Shown: positions 1 to 12,249 of the stretch, piece by piece
Layout of the letters: each line of letters begins with the position of its first letter
How positions within the stretch are numbered: position 1 is the first letter of the stretch
Origin: Pyxicephalus adspersus
Taxonomy: Eukaryota; Chordata; Amphibia; Anura; Pyxicephalidae
Assembly (NCBI RefSeq): GCF_032062135.1
Contig: NC_092864.1
Location: 20,853,723 to 20,917,722 of the forward strand
Length of the DNA stretch: 64,000 nucleotides
Direction: 5' to 3'
Notes under the pieces: generated by a model
Databases searched by the model: none
What the model saw: the letters and a program-made list of their open reading frames with translations, nothing else
Told to the model about the DNA's origin: nothing
Translations under genes and position numbers: made by a program

Positions 1-1499
1 AACTGAATTAAACAGGAGCAATATGTACAGAAAGATGTATTCTAACTGTAACCTAAAGACATGCTATCGGGCATGGGCTAGAACAGACCCTGATTGTATG
101 GGATGCGTTTGTGAGCACAGAAGCTGGCTCTGGATTCTTACAGCTATGTACATGGATTTTGGCAATCGTAGTGGAATTTTATTTGGTGACCCTGTGATTT
201 TAATGTTGCTGTGTCTTGTGGCTGTCAATTTTTAATATATAGTAGAAGAGGGTTGGGGGAGTGAAGAGAGAATGTGGGAAGATGGTGCAGCTGTCAGCAT
301 GCTCTGGATAATAATTATCTAAAGGGGGTTCTATCCATTCCTATAATGCTTTGCTCAGTTGCAGACAAGAAACAGACATCAATAGCAATGCTGTGTCCAA
401 GTAACAAAGTATTGCAATAGCCCTTATCAGATGCACTATTGTCTGACATAAATGGTTTTACTGAATAATGTTTTTTTTAATGGAAAACGAATGTACTCTA
501 TAGTGCTATAAAATGCAAATCTCAATGCATGTGGATATATACACAACTGAAATACACTTATGTTATTCGTATTATCTGTAAAAAGATGTATAATCCTGTC
601 CAACCATATTTTTTGATTCATAAACTTTCTCCAGATAACATAGTCTATAAAGTTAAGTAATATAGCAGGGTTTTAATTGTGTAAGGATCAGGTATTGTAG
701 TATGTAAACTGCACTAGTTTCTCAAAAATGGACACACTTAATATTTCATTTAATAAAACAAAGCAATATGCAAAGTGCACAAACCCACAGCAACCAAGCA
801 GAAATGATTGTGTCGTGTCAACTCAAACTGGTGGTTTCACCACCTACAGTGAGATAACAGAGATGAGTGTTGACTTCCTATGGAATTTAAGATCTTCTTG
901 AAATAAACTAAATTCTGTCCTTTACCTCACCTCTGCCCTGTATGGCGTTTTCCTACCTCCAGGGTATATGCTGAGTATAAATAGATTTACAGGATGTGGC
1001 CAGCAACCAAAGGTCAATCAGCAGAGAACGTCCAGGAAGGATGTCATATTGATATGTAACTGTCAATTTTGCTTCTATGTCTTAGTAAGTTTTACATCTA
1101 TTAGTAATTCCCCCTCTGTCTTTAGGACAGCTCCAACATTGTGTTCAAATGTAGACTTACAAACTGTGTGTAATGAAATAAAATTTGTGTGTGTGTCAGC
1201 CTAAGGCAATGAGCAGCTGGCAGGGCATTCTATTCTAATGTTAGCAGCTGGAGAGCCACAGCTTACATAAGACTTCAACAAATGCAGTTTAAAAATACAG
1301 CATGAATAGAACTTTCTTTTGTGGTGTTATAGCATACAACCAAATATTACACCTTCTCTAAAGCAAAGCTCTGACTGTCTAACTTGGAAGTTAATGAAGA
1401 AGATAAGGAGATTTTGGCCTTGCTGTGTTATATTGGCTTTAAAAGAAACCCAATGCTTGCCATACGTCAAGGTTCAGTTATAGTCAATACTTCATATGT
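1..1499. other. 5' edge intergenic DNA
   Basis: AT-rich sequence without recognisable coding exons; the short open frames lack codon signal or protein motifs. Nothing further could be identified. Confidence 0.6.
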
Positions 1500-1509
1500 G
1501 AACCCCTTC

Positions 1510-1772
1510 ATTTAACTTGTATATTCATTACTTAATAGTGGGCACCCATTTCTCCACAGTCCATGCTCCGCTATTTTTAGGAAGGCTTTCCACATGATTT
1601 TACAATGTGCCTATGGAAAATGTTTGACTTTCCAGCCCAAATGGGAGATTTGTTTGGTCATGTACTGATACTGGATAAGAATCAGCCTTCCAATTCATCC
1701 CAAATATGCTTAGTATGGGTAAATTCGGGCTCTGTGTAGGCCACTTATGGGCAGCAAGGTAAATGCCCAGCT
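1510..1772 (-). mobile_element. Tc1/mariner transposase 3' fragment (decayed)
   Basis: Read on the minus strand, the segment resembles the end of a Tc1-type DDE transposase. WPTQSPNL corresponds to the family's W-P-x-x-S-P-D-L-N-P box, FGMNWKAD to the following [IL]W-[DE]-EL-E-R region, and NHVESLPKN to the C-terminal V-E-S-[LM]-P segment. The residues after SPNL are altered and frames shift, so it is dead. The 5' transposase part and terminal repeats were not found; a gypsy fragment lies just to its right. Confidence 0.6.
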
Positions 1773-1803
1773 GTGAAATTCCAATATATTGCAATAGGAC
1801 AAT

Positions 1804-3310
1804 TTACAGGTGTTCAAAGGTTTGCCTATGCCTTGCTACTGTAGGGATGTATCCCCTGGCAGATGATGCGCGATTACCTGGGGTCGCAGAGTCTAAGTGA
1901 CTTCCGGAGCATCCCGCAAGGGGTAATGGGCTGGTAACCCTAGTGGCCACCTTTCTGTCAACAAGAGCTGGCAAATTTACTACAGCTGAGACCTTCTCAG
2001 GATCCATGGATATCCCCTGCATGGAAATTATTAATCTCAGAAACTGGATGCTGTTCTTTTTATAACTCACATTAAAAATTGGTACAAAGCAGGTGGAGAA
2101 CTTAAAGCATAAGTTGGGTGTTCCTCTACGGAGAGGGAAAATATTAGGTTGTCATCAAAATAGACAACCATGACGATATCTAGAAAGTCCCTGAAGATGT
2201 ATTTCACAAAATGATGTCAAAGGCATTGCACAGACCAAATTGCATCACAACATATTTAAAATTACCAATATTGGGTACAAAAAGCCGTTTTCCACTTGTC
2301 TCCTTCATGAATCATCACTACGTTATAAGCCCTGTGCAAGTCTACTTTACACCCCACTGTTTTTAATCTATGGATGAGTTCTATGGCAGGGGGCATCGAT
2401 GGAGATTCAACTGAGGTCCCTATCAATACAGGGGTGGAGTGGAGATGTGTTCTTTCTTTAGTATAAAGAATTTGCCTTTGCCAGCAGGTGATGGGGAGGT
2501 GCAAATTAACCATTTATGGGAGTTCTTCTCAATGTACTCCTTGAGAGCAGCTAATTCGGGTTGTAAAAAGCAATTCTATGCAACAATCATAAATATGATA
2601 ATGAGGGAGAGAGTCAGCCCCTTTCTTGTCAAGGACATCCAGATACTCTTGATAGACAGATGGTATGAGCTCTCTCTTAGTTGTATCCACAAACATTAGA
2701 CTGGCCGGGTTGGTAAGGCAAAACCGGTGGCAGTAGTCCGAGGAAAGAGATAATTGACCTGTAGACTTATTGACAAGGTATGCCCAAAATGACAGGGAAC
2801 AAAGGAAGTGAGATGATGCCAAAACTCTAGCATTCTTGATAGTTAGGAAGAATACAGGTCAGGATCAGATACAAATCCTGAGTAACTGTGCTGGATTTTA
2901 TAGCGGACTATCAGCAAGACTCAGTGGGAAGGGATGAGTCTTTGGATAGAGTGGTAAATTAAGTCATTGGGTGTGAGAGAGTGGCATCAAAAAAGGAGGT
3001 GCAAGCTCCTGAATCATTTAGTGCTTAGACTGCAAAGGTTCTTTTGTGGTCCCTCGAGACATGAGCATCTGACACAGCAAAGCCATGGACAGAAGAAAAA
3101 GAGCCTCTTTCTGCCTTAACCAAAGGATTAATCGGGTAGTTTCGTAGGAAGTAGCCAGAACCCCCACAATAAAAGCACAGGTTTGTCTGGAAATTTCTCT
3201 GGCCCACCTTCTTCGACGTAGGGAGGGTCAGCCAGGTTCCAGCTGCATAAGATGCCTAGTCCTGGAGATCTGGAGAAACTGCGGATGACCTTTACAGTTT
3301 GCACTCTCAA
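1804..3310 (-). mobile_element. Ty3/gypsy retrotransposon relic (gag zinc knuckle to reverse transcriptase)
   Basis: On the minus strand, in the expected gag-to-pol order: a CCHC-type knuckle near 3170-3130 (CFYCGGSGYFLRN), the linker VYQEYLDVLDKKGADSLP near 2660, palm motifs VDLHRAYN and IHEGDKWKTAF near 2340-2280, the RT active-site box YFDD at 2151-2162, and GISMDPEKVSAVVN near 2010. Stops and frameshifts separate these pieces, and RNase H, integrase and clear LTRs are missing, so it is a nonfunctional truncated copy. Similarity stops near 1965, where a GC-richer unrelated segment begins. Confidence 0.85.
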
Positions 3311-3361
3311 TGCCTACGGTCAGTCTGGGTGGTCAGGTGGATCAGGCTGTCCAGAATAAAG

Positions 3362-3388
<27 letters not shown>
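3362..3388. repeat. (TA)n microsatellite
   Basis: About 13 uninterrupted TA units next to the gypsy relic. Confidence 0.95.
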
Positions 3389-3392
<4 letters not shown>

Positions 3393-3489
3393 ACAATTAT
3401 CACTCCGCTCTCTCCTCTTGGTTGTACAGGGACTGCAAGAGGCTGATACCGGGTAATATCAAGTATATACACTACTTGCAATAGTAAAA

Positions 3490-5870
3490 TAAATGTAATG
3501 TTGTATTAAAGGATAGGTGCATTTTCATATAAGTATTCCTTATTCTCCCCCTGCTGTACACCGACAAGGAACCCTCACTCAAGCAAATTTATCCTTAAGC
3601 TGCCCGGACAGTCCAAAACAGAATTTATCGTTCCAATAGAATAGTTTCCTTTCCCCTCTGCAAGGTATAATTCACTTAGCTTTATTAAAAAAATAACTTT
3701 AGTAAATTAGTAAATGAAGTGAAGCTCCACTAACCTAAGCCATCCAATCATGTGTTCACAAAAAACATGTTTTTTTTATGTTTCCTTGCACATGTTTGGG
3801 TATTCTTTGGAATGTGAATTTACATCTCTCTCTAAACTAAGTAAATGATCACTTTCAGAATGATAATTAAATAATATAATTAACCATTAAACATATGTCA
3901 CTCAACCCCAAAAGAACATGTCAAATGCCTATATGTCTGTTTCACATGTTTGTTAGGCACTTCCCCACATCCCCCACTTATTAAATAGACTTTGAGAAGC
4001 ACTTCTAATTTACATTTTCATTATCCCTTTCTCTAGCTTCTAAACCCCGTTAATAAAAACTCAAAAACTGACAGCCAAATAATAAATATTGTAGGCATTT
4101 CATTGCCCATGGAACCACAACCAATGTTAACAAGGCCTATTTGTCAATATACTATAACACTTCAAATACTTGCATGGTCCCCAGAAAAATTAAAACTGTA
4201 AAACTGCTACAACCACTGGAAACTAGGACATACTGCCCAACTGTCCCATAACCAAGTCCTTCCATCCTTCTTTCCACCCCAGTTCTCCCTCTTTTAGGTG
4301 GACATATATATCTCTAAAAAAATGAAATATATTATTAAAAAGTGTAATTTTGCACTAAAACCTAGCCTCCTTTTTTTTTTTTTTTTTTTTTTTTTTTGAA
4401 AAGCTGATATAAAGGAAATGTAATTGTGAAAAACACTTGTTGGTGTAATCAATCACTTTTTGCATTTTTTTATGGGCTCCAATGGGCAATGTGGTAGTGG
4501 TGTGTCATTTCCCTACATATGTTGAGCTAAAATGTCAACCTCTTCCCTTTCCATAACTTGGGAGGTTTGATCTAGAGAATACCATGGGTGCAGTTTGCAT
4601 TTGTAGTGGACCCTGCTGCCTTACAAAAAAATTACCAAATGTCATGAAAGCATTGTGTTCTGGGGGCCCTAGGTCATCAGCCAGACCTGGGGTTCAGCAA
4701 ACCCTTGTGAGATCACATTACAGTGTGTACAGATTAAATCAGCAATACTTTCACTTTAAAATACCATACCCTCTTTGTTACTTGTTCAGTGATCATCCCT
4801 AAATATATGTGTGTATAATGTACAGTATAATCTAACTTCCTTCCAGTTGTAAAACTTATACCTAAAGCACTGCTACCTAAATCTGAAGCATATAGAAAAT
4901 GTTAGCCCACTGGCATACAGGCAATCAACAGTTAACTTTTAATTCATTTATACAGGACATAATCATGCTTGTAACATAACCCGGCACTGAGCATCACATT
5001 GTCTAAATAAGGCTCATTCGACTTGCATTCTAACTAAGCCTGTAGGTGTTTCCCATCTCCCACATCGAGACACTGTGTGAGAATGTTACAGTTTCCCGTG
5101 ACATCTTTTAACGCCAAGTTAATTGGTGCCTGATCTTATGAACCGGACCATAAAGAGTTTAGGGTAAATATTAGTGAACTGTTATTGTAGCTCCTCTTCA
5201 CAGACCTGGCAAAGTGGCCTAACCTGTCCAGTTGGGACTGACTTACAATTAATGCATATGAGTTGACAAGATGTTTTCATTGCCGTTGACTTAAAAACAG
5301 TGAAAGCCACTCAGGCTCAAGCAGCATTACATTCTATTGAAAAAGGTGTAAAATTCCAGTATAAGAACAAAAAGGAATGGAACAGCACGGCATTCCGCTC
5401 TCTATAGCATAGGTATAGGTCAAGACCTTTGCACATGGGAGTGTATAGACACAGGTAGGTCAACAGCTGCTTCACAACACTGTAATAAGGTCAGGTCATC
5501 TATAAAAACTGAACTCTAGGAAAACAGATATAAACACAATTAAACTTTTAAAGCTGGAGGTAATTCATGGAATTAATTCATTCCCTTGAGGTCTGATCTA
5601 CAGATTGACCTTATACTACAATAATGACATATGACTATGGTAGGGTTTGCTATATGGAAATGATAATACCACTAAATAGATGATCTATGTCTAGTGTATA
5701 GGTACTGGAGCTCAAGGAATAAGGCCATACTGAAATAAACTGTACAAGCAAGCAAATATTGTTTGTCTTATGAATATGTAAAAAATATAAGATAATTTTT
5801 GCCAAAAAACCCTGCCTGTCTTTCATGTTCACATATAAATACTGTATTTCAGGGTTGGCAAATATCCCAC
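3490..5870. other. intergenic DNA
   Basis: AT-rich DNA with a 27-nt T tract at 4371-4397. No exon, RNA gene or full mobile element could be recognised. Confidence 0.6.
4371..4397. repeat. T27 mononucleotide tract
   Basis: Uninterrupted run of 27 T; could be the tail of a minus-strand retroposed sequence, but no body was recognised. Confidence 0.9.
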
Positions 5871-5878
5871 CTAGGAAA

Positions 5879-6195
5879 GGGCAGCTTGGTGGCTCACAAG
5901 TAGCACTCTTGCCTTTGCAGCGCTAGGTCCCAGGTTCAAATCTTGGCCAGGATACTATCTGCATGGAGTTTGCAGGTTCTCCCTGTGTCTGTGTGGGTTT
6001 CGTCCCAAAAACATGCAGTAAGGTTAATTGGCTTCCCCTCAAAATTGACCTTAGACTACAATAATTACATATGACTATGGTAGGGAAATTAGATTGTGAG
6101 CTTCTTTGAGGGATAGTTAGTGATATGCCTATTGACTTTGTACAGCGCTGCATAATATGATGGTGCTATATAAATACTGTGTAACAATAATATTA
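5879..6195 (+). mobile_element. tRNA-derived SINE, near full length
   Basis: Begins with GGCAGCTTGGTGGCTC (A-box region) and GGTTCAAATCT (B box, about 5933), then the conserved body 'ctatctgcatggagtttgcagg' (in part) and 'aggttaattggcttcc'. It ends with 'tacagcgctgcataatatg', 'gctatataaatac' and an AATAATATT tail. The tRNA-like head gives an internal pol III promoter. This family occurs in several copies in the window. Confidence 0.85.
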
Positions 6196-6327
6196 ACCTT
6201 AACTTACAAAAAATACCTTTCCAAACACGCCCCTAGAACTTCTTTCCATTTTCCAATTAAACTGTAATACCATCAAGAAACTCCCCATGAAAATGCCATG
6301 TGAAGTGCTTGTAGCCAGAAAGTACAT

Positions 6328-6543
6328 GATTTATGAAAGCTCTCCAAGGCTGGAGGGGATACACTTTCATCAGTGAAGCTGGGTGATCCAGCAAACCTGT
6401 AATGGATCTGGTCCAGGATTGAAAATATTTGCTAGAAAATAGCAAATGACTTTGAAGAAATCCATTCCAGGTTTACTAGATCACCAAGCTTCACTGATAA
6501 AAGTATATCCTCTCCAGCCTTGGAGAGCTTAATAAATCAGGTC
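6328..6543. mobile_element. foldback MITE, family 1 (complete copy)
   Basis: Almost the entire 216 bp is one imperfect inverted repeat. The left arm starts TTTATGAAAGCTCTCCAAGG and the right arm ends in its complement (CCTTGGAGAGCTTAATAAAT). Internal parts pair too (GTGATCCAGCAAACCTG with CAGGTTTACTAGATCAC), around a central TTTGCTAGAAAATAGCAAA. No coding capacity. Related copies lie at 21243, 22085, 42541 and 54365. Confidence 0.85.
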
Positions 6544-6549
6544 CAAAGT

Positions 6550-7180
6550 GTCTAGAAAAAGGGTATGGAGGATTGGTAGCACTGGTATACAACAAAGGAA
6601 AAAAAATACAATAGTAAAAACACAAAAAAATATAGCAATTAGGGTTTTAAGATTGCTTCTGCACTTAGCATGTCCCTATCAGCATACACTATGTGCATGC
6701 AGTGATGCAGAACGCTTTTGGTTTAGATGCTGTTGTGTTGACTAAATGACAGAGACTGATATAAAAACTGATTCAGTTTCAAAGACATAAACTACTAGTT
6801 GCATTTAAAACACATATATGCATTTGAATATATAAAAGATATAAACACAATGGTTTTCTGTTTACGCTGCACACCATCACTTATTACATGCATAGTCACA
6901 TGTTGCTATAACTCTCACATAGTAACACATGTTTGCTGCACTGCACAGATGTGACATTAGCCTAAGCTTTATTAAAGACATCATCCATCATCTTAATAAA
7001 AAAAAAAAAATCTTTAGGTTCTTTACCTTGTAGGGATTTCTAATGCATATAGAAAAAGCTGTGCAGGAACAGTTCCTCAATGAAGATAAATACATGTTTT
7101 TGTTTGGTCTGTCAAAGATTTAGTGATTCTATTCAAAAAGTTATGTGATACAGACAACCTTACCAGACAGCACAGCCAGA
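6550..7180. other. intergenic DNA
   Basis: AT-rich, including an A-rich run at 6998-7010. Nothing recognisable. Confidence 0.5.
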
Positions 7181-7189
7181 TCCGTGACT

Positions 7190-7290
7190 TTCCTGTAATC
7201 TAATCAAGTGAATCGTATTGTGACTTTGGAAAGCGCTCCATAATATGTCAGTGCTATATAAATACAAGTTACAATAAAAATAATAATAAT
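7190..7290 (+). mobile_element. SINE 3' tail fragment
   Basis: 'tattgtgactttggaaagcg' and 'ataatatgtcagtgctatat' match the tail of the SINE at 5879, followed by an AATAATAAT run. The tRNA-like head is absent (5'-truncated copy). Confidence 0.7.
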
Positions 7291-7360
7291 GAAGCAATAT
7301 AGTCTTGACAAGGGCATACCCAAGTCTGTCAATGGACATAAATAAGGTCATGTCCTCCCC

Positions 7361-7443
7361 TCCTGTAAGCACTGTATAGTAAATATAGTAAAAAGGTAAA
7401 TCCTCCTGTAAACACTGTATAGAAAATATAGTAAAAAGGTAAA
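7361..7443. repeat. tandem duplication of a 43-bp period
   Basis: Positions 7361-7400 and 7404-7443 match at 38 of 40 bases, with a 3-nt spacer. The high identity suggests a recent local duplication. Confidence 0.9.
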
Positions 7444-7449
7444 TAGTTT

Positions 7450-7800
7450 TCACTCTCTTTTCCTCTAGTGATTTAATTTCTACAGCGCAGGAAATAACAG
7501 AAAATCAATACAATCACAAGGTCATTTTTTAACTAGATATGTTTCAAAATAAATTTAGTGATTATTGATTAATGCATAAATAGATTAAATGTTGTTGTCC
7601 TACAAATGTGGTATTCATCCTTAGAACAAATGCAATCCAGATAGCAGAGCTTTACTGTTTCTTTAGCATCACAAATACAGAATATAGGTCAAAATGCTAA
7701 ATATTTATAGCATAAACAAGACAGTTGACTTATAATTCTAAAAACAAAATGCAAACACATAAAGAAGGCATGACTTTTTAAGTATATGTTCTCTGAAAGG
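7450..7800. other. intergenic DNA
   Basis: AT-rich; no feature recognised. Confidence 0.5.
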
Positions 7801-7807
7801 TATAGTA

Positions 7808-8087
7808 TGGCCTTTCTCAACCTTGTTTACATGAGAGAACCCTTGAAATAAATTTCAGGTTTTTAGAGAACTCCTTCTATATTTACTATACCCACAGCTC
7901 ACATTACGTTACATGGTGCTCAAAGGGAAGAATGTCTTACATTAATACATTGAAACAATGTCACTCTTACATATAGCCTAAAATATTATTGATGTCACTT
8001 AAACTGACGTGGAAGTTACACATTGCTCACAAATACAATATCTGGAGGAACCCTGGTGATCAAAAGAACCCTGGTTGAGAAACACTG
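7808..8087. mobile_element. hAT-type MITE with target-site duplication
   Basis: The 280-bp element has TIRs TGGCCTTTCTCAACC (left) and GGTTGAGAAACACTG (right, the hAT CAGTG type). The flanking 8-mers GTATAGTA and GTATAGCC agree at 6 of 8 bases, as expected for a hAT 8-bp duplication. Internal 'agagaactccttctatattt' and 'caatgtcactcttaca' recur in the copy at 10663. No transposase is encoded. Confidence 0.8.
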
Positions 8088-8099
8088 GTATAGCCAGCT

Positions 8100-10540
8100 G
8101 AGAAACTAGAAAACTACAAAAAATGCATCTGAAAACTTTTAGCATATCAAAAAAATAATTGAATATAGACAGATTGCAGAATATTTTCAACTTCAGATTT
8201 TTCCTGTTGATTATTTACGCAATAAAAGATTTTAATCGGGCTTACAAGGAAATATGCATCAATCATGGGGTGAGTGTAGTTAAGGTCAAATTGCAAATGA
8301 AGGCATGAGACAAAGAAATTCTAAATAGTGCATTACACTTTGATGAACTTACAAAAGACAATTCTTGGTTTAATCTATTTATTAAAAAATAGGGTTAAAA
8401 CATTAGGCATGGAAAGAAAAGAAAAATCCATTATCATCTTTTAGACCCACAGAAAGTTCTGTGAATGTTTCATAAGACTACCTAATCATTTAGAGGCCAT
8501 ATAGCAATAGGGAAAGGGGATGGTGCAGCTCTAGCTTAAATAAACAAGTCTGCTATGCATAGTTAACTAAAACTGTGCCCCTTTAGCCATGACTGAGGAC
8601 CGGCAATAGGTTCAGACCAGTAACATCTGAGCTTTATTCCCCCCATCTTCTGCTACCATCTATTTTCTACTCCATGACATTCATCTCCAGCCATTGGGTG
8701 GCCACTGAAGGATTACATCATCTGGGCTCCATTCTGGAGAAGGCCTTGAGGCTGCACATTGCAGTGCAAATAGAAAATGGAAAACTTCTAGAAGCCGAGG
8801 GAACAACTTTATTGGCACAGGCTTTACATGTCCCAACTTCCAGAAGTTATTATTGCAAGATTTTGCAAGAATACAAATACAATATAGCTTTTCAAGACTT
8901 TTTTTTTTTGCTCTATTTGTTACCTGGTGATCCTTCTAATACCAAAATCCAATCCTGATAACCCTCACTGTACAAATAGAAAAATTGTCCACAAAGACTG
9001 CAGTAAATAATAACTGATAAGAGGGCAACAGAGAGCACATGACATCATCAGCTCACTTGATTTTTGGCAGTGCCAACAGGTATACTTTGCACTTTCTGAA
9101 CCAAAAACAAAATACTTTTAATGTTTTCTTTTTGCATTTTTTTTGTTGTACACTTATTTGTGCATTGATAAATGGCGCCACAATACACCTCCTTACCATA
9201 CTTTTATTGCTGCCCTACATGCTGCATTGTGGTGTGTTGTGTTCTTGAAAATGCCTTACGTACAATTTTTCATCTGCCGTAGTGCACTGTGCAGTCTATT
9301 CAAGCAAACAAGCAGTTCCAATGAAATTTCTATGGTGTATGTAATGCAACACACTAGTGTGAATAGCATTACAGAGGAAAAAATAAAAGTTCAATGTTTT
9401 CAAAGTGCTCACATACACTTCAACTTAAGGTGATGGAGAACACCGAATTACCGGAATATGACTGCTGAATCATCAGCGATCCTTCAGTATCAAAAGCTCT
9501 GTGGTGAGAATAAGGTCTGCTATCTAAAAGCATGCAGCCCAGGAGATTTTTGATCGATTTCTTAGAAAAAGTGCAGATGTGAAGTAAGATCAGAAAAAAT
9601 GAGGGAGGGGACAAAAAAAGGATGCAAATAAATAGCACTTACAGGAAATGAATACAATGAAATAACACAGAAAAACTATCATGTTTGACTGATGCCCTAC
9701 TTTCCCCTCATCTTTAATCTCTTTTTATTGTGTTTCACTATGGTAATCATGATTTTAGTATTACAATTTGAAATATGAAAAAAAACTTTTAGCCATCCTA
9801 TAGGATTCAGTTATGCCTAAACTTTGTAATTGACTATATAAGAAACAGAGATAAAAGTTACTTTTTTCAGGTGTACACTCCCAGTGACCCTGAGTGACCT
9901 TTGGTTGCAGCAAAATACAATGATAAATACAGAAATGTTCCAATGCTAGCACCATTGATGGTTATTATGAGTAGCTTAGTGGCTGGTTTTATTGGTCACC
10001 TAACTTTCTGCTTGAAACGTTCCTCTAAAATTGACTTTATGGAAGTTGACCTTTACATTCCCAAAATTTCACATCAACTGTTTAGTGAAAAATGCTTTGA
10101 ATCCATATTGTGAGCCACAAACCCTGCAATAAAGAAAAAATAAACAAGAATAAAGAACAGACTACTTATATTCTAATATTCTGACTAAGCAACCTGCAAA
10201 TATTTGAAGGAGATGAAAACACAGCAAATATTAGTTTATTACCAGCTGATATTCAGAAGATTGTGAAACATGTGCTTGAGGACATGTGATCACAATCTTG
10301 TTTTTTCTCTCATCACGTAACTATGGAATATAATATGCATAAAGGCATTAGATGGCTGATAATCCGAGAAAATGTGATGAAAATGAACTGTGTAGAACTA
10401 GTACATTTTTGTCATAAATCTGGATGGATCATGTGGCTGTGTGTTCTAATAAACTACTAATATGCCCTTCATCACCTAATAGGTCACAGCTATCTTGCAT
10501 TTCTGACTTCACAGTTTATTATGATGACCTAATAAAAGAT
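8100..10540. other. intergenic DNA
   Basis: AT-rich DNA with scattered short open frames, the longest on the + strand at 8674-8958, none with recognisable domains or splice context. No repeat family could be named. Confidence 0.5.
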
Positions 10541-10544
10541 TGAT

Positions 10545-10668
10545 GGTGCCGTTCTACAGATATAATAATAGGGATACTATTCAACCTCTAGTTGGATGCC
10601 CAACCAGTCTGAGGGGGCAACACGAATAAGACAAGGACAATATGCATGAGCTGGCTTTAGAGCAGACT
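10545..10668 (+). repeat. direct repeat, left copy
   Basis: About 124 bp, sharing with 10952-11074 the strings 'aacctctagttggatgcc', 'ccagtctga' and 'caatatgcatga' in the same order. The copies flank a hAT MITE. Confidence 0.85.
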
Positions 10669-10936
10669 TTCTCAACCTTTTTTTTAACACAGGGAAACCC
10701 TTGAGATAGGGAATAAGTTTTTAGAGAACCCCTTCTAAAATTACTATATTCACAGCTCACAGAACATTAGTGTGTTGATCAATAGGATAATTGCCTCTTA
10801 CCTTGCTGACCATTGGGAATAATGTCACTCTTACAGATGGCCAAAAAGATCAGTAAACTTACCTGAAAGGCACAAACTCGTCATTGCTCAAGGAATCCCG
10901 AGAAAGCTCTATAGGAACCCTAGTTGAGAAACACTC
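10663..10936. mobile_element. hAT-type MITE (second copy)
   Basis: Starts CAGACTTTCTCAACC and ends with AGTTGAGAAACACTC. Shares 'gtttttagagaac', 'cccttctaaaattacta' and 'aatgtcactcttaca' with the element at 7808. Flanking 8-mers are poorly matched, so its duplication has decayed or been rearranged. Confidence 0.75.
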
Positions 10937-10951
10937 TAATAGACGAGCTAC

Positions 10952-11074
10952 GGTGCAGTTCTAAAAATATAATATTAGGAATACTATATAACCTCTAGTT
11001 GGATGCCGAGCCAGTCTGATGGGGTAATCCTAATAAGAGAAGGCCAATATGCATGACATGCATTGGAGCAGTCT
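10952..11074 (+). repeat. direct repeat, right copy
   Basis: Partner of 10545-10668, separated by the hAT MITE and a short linker. Divergence by scattered substitutions and small indels suggests an old duplication. Confidence 0.85.
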
Positions 11075-11079
11075 GATTT

Positions 11080-12150
11080 CACTTTGGTTTTATGTATTAA
11101 ACTGGTCATAAGATGAGGAAGCTTTAAATATTTGGAACTTCCAGTTTTTGGATTATTAGAGTTTATATGGTTATCAACTGACTACTGAGCCAAAGGTACT
11201 TTTATGCTTTACATGGCTGTCTAGAGAACCAGGCACAAATGGTTGTGGTTCTTCGAAACTTGAGTGTGGGATTGACACTTGATATGGGGGTATAGCCTGT
11301 TTTGTCTTAAATTCAACATTAATAATAAGTAGAAAATTAGTTTCCCACAAGCTAATGTTTAATATGTGAGTATTATAATTAACTTCTGTCTTTGCTGCTT
11401 CTTTTAAACACATAAAACATATTTGGAAGCTTACAACTTGTTGTCATATTCTGAAATTAAATTCACATACTGTAGAACAAGAATTGGCAAAAGGAGGATT
11501 GTGGTCCTCGTTTGATTTTAATTGTGCAGCAGTTTTCAAAATTAATTTGAAAATCAACTAGTATATGACATTGGCTTTAGACATAGTGAATTGCACAATA
11601 TTGTGGTTATTTAAACCTCAGGATTCAATTTAAATATCAAATGTTTGTAATATTTAACATATTGTGTCGATGCAAAACAGATATATGTAAATGATTTATG
11701 TATTTCTGAGACAGGTCCACATGTAAAGAGACAATTTTACAAAACTATGTGTCTAATTGGCAAGACTGCATGACATGAATACATTTTCATGGGAAAATTG
11801 TGCCTAATAAGTAAATTTTTCCTAGGAAATATTAAGAGCTTGGAAAGGAAAGGATAAGAGGGTATGTATGACAAACACCACCCATCAATGGCAATGGAAT
11901 TTTTCCCATGTTGAGCGGTGTCAGCCCTTCTATTTAACTTTTGATACATACTCAACCACTCCCATGCTCAGATCTTAACATAAAGGCTAATCACCCAGTA
12001 GTCAATGATAAAAACTGGGAGAACTTAAAAAACAAGTTACAAAGGACGTGTGCAGAAGACACATAGGATTCAAAAGTTTTTGGAAAAAAATAATCCTGAA
12101 TCCATATTTCGCTATCATCTAAAATTACCAGCCATGTTTACGTACTTGTG
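11080..12150. other. intergenic DNA
   Basis: No gene or named repeat recognised. Confidence 0.5.
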
Positions 12151-12245
12151 CTGCTTAACTAACATTCACAATGCGCAGTTAATGCATTGTGCAGTCCTTA
12201 GTCGTTGGAAAGGATCATTTAAGATCCTTTTCAATGAAAATTATT
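12150..12245. repeat. short foldback repeat
   Basis: Arms GAAAGGATC (12208-12216) and GATCCTTTTC (12223-12232) around ATTTAA, preceded by 'gcgcagttaatgcattgtgc'. This looks like the end of a MITE common in frog intergenic DNA; family not certain. Confidence 0.4.
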
Positions 12246-12249
12246 GCAT

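Noticed and set aside
5879..5950. tRNA gene suggested by A- and B-box-like strings
   Set aside because: It is the tRNA-derived head of a SINE; no cloverleaf with acceptor stem was found and the same head recurs with a SINE body.
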